Assembly: GCA_002441145.1 (NCBI GenBank)
Contig: DJVK01000007.1
Coordinates: 120,047 to 127,356 of the forward strand
DNA from: Candidatus Saccharibacteria bacterium UBA6258
GTDB lineage: Bacteria; Patescibacteriota; Saccharimonadia; Saccharimonadales; Saccharimonadaceae
DNA length: 7,310 nucleotides
Direction: 5' to 3'
Part shown: positions 1 through 5,455 of the stretch, in pieces
Numbering within the stretch: position 1 is the stretch's first letter
Layout of the letters: each line of letters starts with the position of its first letter
The notes under the pieces: generated by a model
What the model was told of the DNA's origin: nothing
Seen by the model: the letters and a program-made list of their open reading frames with translations, nothing else
Database searches by the model: none
Program-made: the position numbers and the translations under genes

Positions 1-40
1 TCATCGTTACTCACTTTCCTCATTATCATAGCGCCTGCGG

Positions 41-46
41 TATAAT
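41..46 (+). promoter_or_regulatory. -10 box (TATAAT), leaderless start for the debranching-type glycosidase
   Basis: A perfect TATAAT hexamer is followed by six bases (AAAAGT) and then the GTG start codon at 53. Transcription normally begins about 6-7 nt after the -10 box, so the mRNA should start at or next to the start codon, and no Shine-Dalgarno sequence precedes the GTG. No good -35 hexamer is visible 16-19 bp upstream, and the TG at 36-37 is two bases too far away to form a classical extended -10. Confidence 0.6.
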
Positions 47-52
47 AAAAGT

Positions 53-1528
53 GTGGGAAATATCACACATTTGCAAAATAACCTACCTCACGACTACCGG
101 TTACTACCGGGTGAATCAGTTTTGCATGTCCAGGACCACCCCGACCAACCCCATAGCGAATACGAACCATCTAGCTTACGAGAGATACTCCGATTAACAC
201 GCGCGAGCTCGCCGCACGAAATTGGTAAAACAGGCCCGGCAGTCGCTGCGTTATCGCGCCATACCGATTCTACCGACACTCCAGATCACCTACGTCTTTA
301 TGAGGTCATCTTTGGTCGCGATTCATTACGCGTAGCAATTGATCTTATTTCGAGCTACCCTGAGCTTGCGCGTGCTACTACGCTAGAACTTGCCCGCATG
401 CAGGGCCTAGAGGACCACTTTGAACGCGAAGAAGAACTTGGTCGCATCGTTCACGAAGCACGCGACCCAAACGACCCTATTGCCCTACAGCTAACCAAAA
501 GCCGGGGATGGGGCTGGCCATACTATGCAACCGTTGATGCTACGCCCGAATTTATCCGCACCCTCACCGCCTATTGTCAACGTTCCGAGGAAAACCGCGC
601 CTTCTTGAGCGAGCTTTACGTCGATCGACACGGTAACACGCAAACCATGAGCCATGCACTCGAACTTGCCCTGCTTTGGATAACCCGACGACTTTCTAGC
701 AACGAAGAAGGCATTTTAGAATATTGCACCCCGCTAGAATTTGGCGCCGAAAATCAGGTGTGGAAGGATTCATGGGACGCCTATCACCATGCTGATGGCA
801 CATTGGCTAATCACAAACGCGGTATCGCATCAATCGAAGTTCAGGTCACGGCATATGATGCGTTAATCGATGCCGCCATTCTTTATGAAGACATTTTAGA
901 TGATCCCAATCGCGCCAAACACCTGCGTCACCAGGCGAACGAACTCAAACAAGCAATATTCAGCCTATTCTGGACCGACGAAAAAGGTGGCTACTTCGTG
1001 CTCGGCACTGATCGCGACAAAAACGGCACATTGCGCCAGCTGAAAGTACGGACATCAAACATGGGCCACGTGCTTAATTCCCGGTTACTAGAAGGTGACG
1101 ACCCTAAACTCGTACATATGCGCTCCTGCGTCATCAAGCAAATCTTGTCACCTGAAATGCTGAATATCAGCGGAATCCGAACGCTCGCATCAGACGAGGT
1201 GCGTTTTAGGCCCGGCGCATACCAAAACGGCAGCGTCTGGCTATGGGATACTCATCACATAGCAAAAGGATTGCGCCGACTCGGATATCGTACCGAAGCG
1301 AACGATCTTGATCAGCGCCTGCTAAACGTCGTAAAGCAGACCAAAATGTTCCCTGAATACGTTCGTGGTGATGACCTATCGGTTCCGCGTATCAATACAC
1401 AAACAATCATTCTTTGGGATGACGTTAATAAGCGCGAAAATGTCGTGGAACAGCCACCTCAAGAAGTACAAGCCTGGACAGTCGCCGCAATCTTGGCGAC
1501 GAAACAGCGTTTAAGCCGCGATATTTAG
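53..1528 (+). CDS. Glycogen-debranching/amylo-alpha-1,6-glucosidase family glycosidase, compact form
   Basis: This 491-residue protein looks like the catalytic (alpha/alpha)6-barrel of the bacterial amylo-alpha-1,6-glucosidase (debranching) family. Family-like blocks appear in order: FGRDSL (87-92), EEELGRIVHEAR (126-137), YATVDATPEFI (158-168), NQVWKDSWDA (234-243), TSNMGHVL (334-341), LSPEM and GIRTLAS (365-380), YQNGSVW (390-396), FPEY (433-436) and PPQEVQAW (468-475). By family analogy D239 (in WKDS) is the likely general acid and E435 a candidate base; both assignments are inferred. Relatives I recall are nearer 700 residues, with an N-terminal beta-rich domain; here only about 85 residues precede FGRDSL, so that domain is absent or reduced. 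No signal peptide is seen, so a cytoplasmic role on branched alpha-glucan is likely, although other alpha-glycosides (GH63-like substrates) are possible. GTG is used as start because TATAAT lies at leaderless distance. The 3' end overlaps the convergent GH13 gene by 18 bp. Confidence 0.85.
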   Translation: MGNITHLQNNLPHDYRLLPGESVLHVQDHPDQPHSEYEPSSLREILRLTRASSPHEIGKTGPAVAALSRHTDSTDTPDHLRLYEVIFGRDSLRVAIDLISSYPELARATTLELARMQGLEDHFEREEELGRIVHEARDPNDPIALQLTKSRGWGWPYYATVDATPEFIRTLTAYCQRSEENRAFLSELYVDRHGNTQTMSHALELALLWITRRLSSNEEGILEYCTPLEFGAENQVWKDSWDAYHHADGTLANHKRGIASIEVQVTAYDALIDAAILYEDILDDPNRAKHLRHQANELKQAIFSLFWTDEKGGYFVLGTDRDKNGTLRQLKVRTSNMGHVLNSRLLEGDDPKLVHMRSCVIKQILSPEMLNISGIRTLASDEVRFRPGAYQNGSVWLWDTHHIAKGLRRLGYRTEANDLDQRLLNVVKQTKMFPEYVRGDDLSVPRINTQTIILWDDVNKRENVVEQPPQEVQAWTVAAILATKQRLSRDI

Positions 1529-3151
1529 CGGGTGTTTGATACATTCAACTAATACAGCCTCGAAAGGTCGCAACGTTACGTGACCATCGCCAGAAATATC
1601 AGGGTAATCGACGGGGTGCGTGCAGCATAAGACTCGCCCGCCATGTGGCAGCTTAACCTTGGCTGGCTTATCGGTAAAGTTAAGTGCTACATATACATGC
1701 TCGGTTGCAGTGCGGCGTGCAAACGTCATAACATCTGCCCGTGCTTCGCCGAATGTTTCGTAATCTCCTTCACGCAGTACCGATAAATTAGAACGAAGTT
1801 TAAGTAAGCGACGATACAACGACAAGAATGAATCATGTTCCGTGAGCTGCTTTGCTACATTAATACGCGCGACATTCTCGCCGATAGGTAGCCAAGGTTC
1901 GCCGGTCGTAAAACCTGCGTTCTCAGTATCATCCCATCGCATTGGTGTACGCTCAGGGTCGCGACCTTGCCCAAGTCCAGGCTTACGCAACTCCACGGGG
2001 TCTTGTATCTTATCGGCAGGAATATCAACGTTTTTCATACCGAGTTCGTCTCCATAATAAACCACAGGGAGGCCTGGCAGAGTCAGTTGTAATAAGGCGA
2101 TAAGACGTGCTTGTTCTTCGCCGAAACGCGTTGCCAGGCGCCATTGGTCGTGATTGCCGAAACAATAAACCGGCGTATGCTCATCGGTTATCATACCTTG
2201 GAACTCACTGATAAATTGCCCAAACTCTTGCGCATCAAATGGCACGCCCATGCCCGAGAAGTTGAATGGCATACTCACTTTAGGGTTAATGCTATAAAAG
2301 CCTAGGTACTGTTCGCGCGGAGGACTAATAGCATCATCGGGATAATCTTCGAAGATCATAATTCGATCATCGTATTCAGCGACAACATCAGTCAATTCGC
2401 GCAGATATGGAAACAGCTGCTTACCGAAGCGACTGTTTTTATGAATTACCATATCGAAATCATCTACATGTTCACCAGGCTTGAACTTAGGATTCTTTGG
2501 GTCGTCGATAAGGTCGGGATGTTTGCTAATCCAGCGTACAGCATCAGCACGAATACCATCGACACCCATATCAAACCAAAAACGCAAGACTTCTTTCATC
2601 TCTGCACGAACGAGTGGATTATCCCAATTTAAATCAGGCTGTTCTTTTAAGAACGTGTGCAGGTAGTATTGCCCGCGCGTTTCGTCCCATTCCCATGCCG
2701 GGCCACCAAAAATACTACGCCAGTTATTTGGCAAACTACCGTCGGGCTTTGCATCCCGCCATACGTAATAATCGCTTTTGTCATTCGACTTCGAAGACTT
2801 AGATTTTAAGAACCACGGGTGTTCATTTGACGTGTGATTAGGAACGAAATCGATCATAACTTTAACGTCACGCTGGTGTGCCTTGTTTATCAGTTCGCGG
2901 ATATCATCGAGGGTACCAAAATCCGGATGAATATTACAGTAATCGCTAACATCATAACCAAAGTCAGCCATTGGCGACGGGAAAAATGGCGAAAACCAAA
3001 CCGCATCGATGCCGAGTGAATTCTTTTTGCCGTGTACATAATCGAGACGCTCGATAAATCCACGTAGGTCACCGACTCCGTCGCCGTTGCTATCCATGAA
3101 GCTTCGCGGATATATTTGATAAATTGCGTTTACATCTTGCCACGTCTTCAT
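1511..3151 (-). CDS. GH13 alpha-glucosidase (oligo-alpha-glucosidase type)
   Basis: This is a cytoplasmic GH13 alpha-amylase-superfamily hydrolase of 546 residues, about the usual size for oligo-glucosidases. It should release glucose from the non-reducing ends of short alpha-glucosides. Visible motifs are the opening YQIYPRSF, a DSNGDGVGDLRG loop (20-31, Ca-binding-like), region I DFVPNHTS (101-108), QPDLNW (171-176), region II GIRADAV with nucleophile D203, region III IFEDYPDD with acid/base E268, and region IV FGNHDQWR with D335. RTPMRWD (401-407) is typical of this branch. The residue after the nucleophile is Ala; in this family Val there goes with alpha-1,6 specificity and Ala with alpha-1,4, so a maltase-like preference is inferred. 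Trehalose-6-phosphate hydrolase or trehalose synthase are less likely alternatives. The reading frame stays open up to 3229, but those 26 extra codons lie inside the trehalase gene. ATG at 3151 fits the family N-terminus, leaves 1 nt after the trehalase stop, and has an RBS. No terminator follows. Confidence 0.92.
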   Translation of the reverse strand: MKTWQDVNAIYQIYPRSFMDSNGDGVGDLRGFIERLDYVHGKKNSLGIDAVWFSPFFPSPMADFGYDVSDYCNIHPDFGTLDDIRELINKAHQRDVKVMIDFVPNHTSNEHPWFLKSKSSKSNDKSDYYVWRDAKPDGSLPNNWRSIFGGPAWEWDETRGQYYLHTFLKEQPDLNWDNPLVRAEMKEVLRFWFDMGVDGIRADAVRWISKHPDLIDDPKNPKFKPGEHVDDFDMVIHKNSRFGKQLFPYLRELTDVVAEYDDRIMIFEDYPDDAISPPREQYLGFYSINPKVSMPFNFSGMGVPFDAQEFGQFISEFQGMITDEHTPVYCFGNHDQWRLATRFGEEQARLIALLQLTLPGLPVVYYGDELGMKNVDIPADKIQDPVELRKPGLGQGRDPERTPMRWDDTENAGFTTGEPWLPIGENVARINVAKQLTEHDSFLSLYRRLLKLRSNLSVLREGDYETFGEARADVMTFARRTATEHVYVALNFTDKPAKVKLPHGGRVLCCTHPVDYPDISGDGHVTLRPFEAVLVECIKHPLNIAA

Positions 3152-3152
3152 A

Positions 3153-4766
3153 TTACTTCCCCTGCTCATCCTTAAGTGCTGCATAGACGCCGTTCGTCCA
3201 TCCGAATCCGTCTTGAAGCGGATATTCACCGCCTCCGCCTAAATCACCAGCCTTCATAACATTATATTTTTCAATCATCTTTCGCTTGTCGGCAAACACA
3301 TTCTCGTTCGAGCGCAACCATCGGTCACGTATCGTATTGGCGAGCTCAAAGTATCCGTACTCACGCAAACCTTGAATCGCAACCCACTGCAGTGGTGCCC
3401 ATCCATTCGGCGAATCCCATTGCTGACCATTTTTTTCGAACGTCGTTACAAGGCCGCCATCGTGCAAAAAGTCTTTTTCGATGCGTTTTGCTACTGCAGC
3501 CGCCTGCTCGCTAGTGGCTATTTTTGCATATAGCGGGAAGACGCCAGCTAGTGTGATCCGGCCTGTCGTGTGCCCCGACCTAAAATCGTAATCTTCGAAG
3601 AACTGGGTTTTATTGCTCCAACAATAGCGGCGAACAGTTTCGGCTCGCTTTTCGGCTGAACTGTGGAATCGCTTAGCAAATAACGGTTGGCGGATAATCG
3701 TATACGCCTCGGCAATCGTCATTTCTAGCTGATACATCAAACAGTTTAGGTCAACTGGAACAATATCGGTCGTATAAATACTTTGAATATCATTTACGTC
3801 ACGGAACCATCGCGAACTAAAGTCCCAACCGCTTTCTGCACCGGCGCGCAGGTCAAGGAATATCTTATCTTTATTTTCGCTTCGTGCAAGTTCTGCGGTT
3901 TCGATATCCTCACGTCGCGATTCGGGGCGTGGTGTCGTTTTATTATCAAAATAGCGATTGAGCACAACGCCATTCGGCATCATGACGACACGTGCATATG
4001 CAGGTCGGTCGGCGTGTTCACCTGTAATCTTTTTGCCCTTCATCCAAAAGCGGTATTCAGCGATGAGCGACGGCAGATATTCGGTATAGGTACGTGCGCG
4101 CCCTTTGTGGCGAGCAAGTAGTTTTACCATCGATGCAAAAAATGGCGGCTGAGAGCGACTCAAGAAATACGTACGGTTAGCGGTTGGTATCATACCAAAC
4201 TTGCGCAGCATGTACGCGTAGTTTTTAACCATGCCACTAATCCCATCCCAACGCTCATCCGCGGCGAGGCCAAGCATGATGAAATATGTATCCCAATAAA
4301 ACTGCTCACTAAATCGACCGCCGGGGACGATGTATTCATGCGGTAGTGCGATTAATGATCCACGATTTTTGCGATTACGACGTTTGAGTTCGTCCCATAG
4401 AGTGGTTACATGTTCACGCGCGGTGGTTGAGTCGCTAGGAACATACGGATCATCCCTATGATAGGGATTGAATTCGTAAAAGTGTCTGTTCACAAATTCT
4501 TGCAAATTAAAATGCGGATCTTTTTTAGCAATCATATATTCACGCTTTATTTCGCGCACACGTTGACGCGGTACGAGATCGACAAACGTTTTACCATCAG
4601 TAAAAACGCGAGTGCGCTGAACCTCGTCGAATAATTCTGAGTAGGACTCATCAGGGCTTTTGCCCGTGCGTATCAGCGTTCCCGCGCTCGCAACAAGTGC
4701 CGTTTTGACTCTGTCTGTGCTCTGCTTCGCGATAGCTGGTTGTTTTTTGAATAAACGGCCTAACAT
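3153..4766 (-). CDS. treF: GH37 alpha,alpha-trehalase, cytoplasmic type
   Basis: This 537-residue enzyme hydrolyses trehalose to two glucose molecules by the inverting GH37 mechanism. Both trehalase signatures are intact: PGGRFSEQFYWDTY (148-161) and QWDSPNGWAPLQ (449-460). ESGWDFSSRW (311-320) carries the expected general acid D315. The glycine-rich segment GGGGEYPLQDGFGWTNGV (510-527) carries the expected base E514. The N-terminal segment ELFDEVQRTRVFTDGKTFVD (44-63) matches the usual start of the catalytic domain. The first 43 residues are basic and polar, with no convincing signal peptide, so it resembles cytoplasmic TreF rather than periplasmic TreA; the symbol is given on that basis. 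The ATG start is backed by a promoter whose -10 ends 7 nt upstream and by the lack of a Shine-Dalgarno site. It is the first gene of a two-gene operon with the GH13 alpha-glucosidase, which suggests shared alpha-glucoside catabolism. Confidence 0.95.
   Translation of the reverse strand: MLGRLFKKQPAIAKQSTDRVKTALVASAGTLIRTGKSPDESYSELFDEVQRTRVFTDGKTFVDLVPRQRVREIKREYMIAKKDPHFNLQEFVNRHFYEFNPYHRDDPYVPSDSTTAREHVTTLWDELKRRNRKNRGSLIALPHEYIVPGGRFSEQFYWDTYFIMLGLAADERWDGISGMVKNYAYMLRKFGMIPTANRTYFLSRSQPPFFASMVKLLARHKGRARTYTEYLPSLIAEYRFWMKGKKITGEHADRPAYARVVMMPNGVVLNRYFDNKTTPRPESRREDIETAELARSENKDKIFLDLRAGAESGWDFSSRWFRDVNDIQSIYTTDIVPVDLNCLMYQLEMTIAEAYTIIRQPLFAKRFHSSAEKRAETVRRYCWSNKTQFFEDYDFRSGHTTGRITLAGVFPLYAKIATSEQAAAVAKRIEKDFLHDGGLVTTFEKNGQQWDSPNGWAPLQWVAIQGLREYGYFELANTIRDRWLRSNENVFADKRKMIEKYNVMKAGDLGGGGEYPLQDGFGWTNGVYAALKDEQGK
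3158..3163 (-). promoter_or_regulatory. Ribosome binding site deciding the GH13 start
   Basis: The - strand reads AGGGGA, then six bases (AGTAAT), then ATG. The site lies inside the last codons of the trehalase gene, whose TAA is one base before this ATG. It supports the 546-residue start over the longer in-frame extension and suggests coupled translation of the two genes. Confidence 0.6.
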
Positions 4767-4773
4767 ACTGCAT

Positions 4774-4802
4774 AGTATAGTGCTTATGCATCCCTGTTAC
4801 AA
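4774..4802 (-). promoter_or_regulatory. Promoter of the trehalase-GH13 operon (leaderless)
   Basis: On the - strand TTGTAA (4797-4802) is separated by exactly 17 bp from TATACT (4774-4779), a sigma-70-type pair. TATACT is followed by seven bases (ATGCAGT) and then the trehalase ATG, so the predicted transcript begins at or within a base or two of the start codon. The -35 matches TTGACA at four of six positions and the -10 matches TATAAT at five of six. Confidence 0.65.
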
Positions 4803-4825
4803 GGCGCGCCACGACTATCAATGAC

Positions 4826-4836
4826 GTAATAATTAC
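4826..4836. repeat. Short AT-rich palindrome between divergent promoters
   Basis: GTAAT-A-ATTAC is a perfect 11-bp palindrome in the 75-bp spacer between the trehalase -35 (ending 4802) and the divergent + strand -35 (starting 4878). A regulator could bind here and act on both promoters, but a palindrome this short in AT-rich DNA can arise by chance. Confidence 0.25.
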
Positions 4837-4877
4837 TTAAATTCGAAACTTATACACATCTGTAACGTAAATTGTTG

Positions 4878-4906
4878 TTGCCAACTGTATTGCATATGGT
4901 TATACT
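4878..4906 (+). promoter_or_regulatory. Strong sigma-70-type promoter driving the intergenic small RNA
   Basis: TTGCCA (4878-4883) and TATACT (4901-4906) are separated by exactly 17 bp. Each hexamer matches consensus at five of six positions, making this the best promoter in the window. It points away from the trehalase promoter. The predicted transcription start is about 4912-4914. Confidence 0.7.
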
Positions 4907-4943
4907 GATGATATACAAGGTGGTAAACAAAAAGGGAAAAAAC

Positions 4944-4982
4944 ATGAAAAGAAAACGAATTCACGTTCAGTACATCGGTTAG
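4944..4982 (+). CDS. Possible 12-residue basic peptide MKRKRIHVQYIG within the small transcript
   Basis: An ATG at 4944 opens a 12-codon frame ending in TAG at 4980-4982, encoding a peptide rich in Lys and Arg. The purine run AAAGGG (4931-4936) ends 7 nt before the ATG, an acceptable ribosome-binding distance. The frame is also open upstream, with in-frame GTG at 4920 and ATG at 4908 and 4896, but the last two lie at or before the predicted transcription start. The stop codon falls in the loop of the first 3' hairpin. Such a short frame could be chance; nothing shows that it is translated. Confidence 0.25.
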   Translation: MKRKRIHVQYIG

Positions 4983-4995
4983 TAGCCGACTGACT

Positions 4996-5017
4996 CCGCC
5001 CATCCGGGCGGTTTTTT
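4996..5017 (+). terminator. Intrinsic (Rho-independent) terminator
   Basis: CCGCCC (4996-5001) pairs perfectly with GGGCGG (5006-5011) around an ATCC loop, followed directly by six T residues (5012-5017). The T-tract is on the + strand only, so it ends the small + strand transcript. Read from the - strand the hairpin has no U-tract after it, so it should not terminate the EamA message. The last T residues overlap the EamA stop codon. Confidence 0.9.
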
Positions 5018-5450
5018 AGTTATATAGTCGTGAGTAGGTAACGAGTCCGACACCAATTGCGACAATAATGATGCCAGCCAAGCTTACCGGCGTGAGCTGT
5101 TCTTTGAATAAGAATACTCCGAGTACGGTCGTTAAGACTATCGTTCCGCCGTAAATTACCGGCATGACGAACGATACGTTTTCGGCGCGCGAAAATATGT
5201 AGGTCATCAGCATAGAGAACCCAGCGATTGCGACACCAGCTAGTAGCGCGTAAATCCAGCCTTCCTTTGTCATTTCAGCGTGCTTTTTTGCCTGTAGTGC
5301 GTAATAGGCTATCAATGGCAATGTCATACCAATGCCGTTGCCGATAACGGCAACGAGCGTCGACGGGAACATAGTACTTGCACGCGCGGTCAATAAGCCG
5401 AATATCGTGTACAGAATTATCGCGATAATTGTAAGGACGATAATTGGCAC
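5016..5450 (-). CDS. Half-size EamA/DMT-superfamily membrane protein
   Basis: This 144-residue, very hydrophobic protein is predicted to sit in the inner membrane. Five hydrophobic segments are visible at about 2-21, 31-52, 64-87, 93-115 and 122-140, which fits one five-helix EamA repeat; full-size transporters carry two. The C-terminal block from SRAENVSFVMPVIYG to FKEQLTPVSLAG, including the Glu before the last helix, is typical of EamA/drug-metabolite transporter domains. A single-repeat protein would be expected to act as a dimer. The substrate cannot be read from sequence, and an SMR-like efflux role is an alternative. The GTG start lies 5 nt after the typA stop with no clear Shine-Dalgarno site, so translation is probably coupled to typA. 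No terminator is seen on its strand. Confidence 0.8.
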   Translation of the reverse strand: MPIIVLTIIAIILYTIFGLLTARASTMFPSTLVAVIGNGIGMTLPLIAYYALQAKKHAEMTKEGWIYALLAGVAIAGFSMLMTYIFSRAENVSFVMPVIYGGTIVLTTVLGVFLFKEQLTPVSLAGIIIVAIGVGLVTYSRLYN

Positions 5451-5455
5451 GGTGG

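Larger units (their letters stand above)
4913..5017 (+). ncRNA. Predicted small RNA of about 105 nt, unknown family
   Basis: A consensus-like promoter and an intrinsic terminator delimit a short + strand transcript with no annotated gene inside. Its 5' half is very A-rich and probably unstructured (about 4925-4959). Its 3' half contains a hairpin, TCGG (4975-4978) with CCGA (4986-4989), which can be extended across a 4-nt bulge by pairing TCAG (4967-4970) with CTGA (4990-4993). The terminator hairpin follows. I do not recognise it as 6S, SRP, tmRNA, RNase P or a riboswitch. The transcript may instead be a mRNA for a tiny basic peptide. It converges on the EamA gene, and its U-tract reaches that gene's stop codon. 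The start and end are inferred from the promoter and terminator. Confidence 0.55.

Noticed and set aside
1..29. Possible start of a divergent - strand gene (ATG at 27-29, 21-23 or 2-4)
   Set aside because: The frame leaves the window after at most nine codons, so neither coding nor a start can be judged.
3152..3229. A 26-codon N-terminal extension of the GH13 gene, starting at 3229
   Set aside because: It lies entirely within the coding end of trehalase, has no GH13-like sequence, and the ATG at 3151 has its own AGGGGA site and the expected N-terminus.
3783..4121. 112-codon + strand open frame inside trehalase
   Set aside because: It is antisense to a gene with intact GH37 signatures and its translation has no recognisable domain; it is a shadow frame.
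4850..4858. TTATACACA, a perfect match to the DnaA-box consensus
   Set aside because: It is a single copy with only degenerate neighbours (for example TTATGCATC at 4784-4792). One such match in a window this size is close to chance expectation, and no origin-linked gene is nearby.
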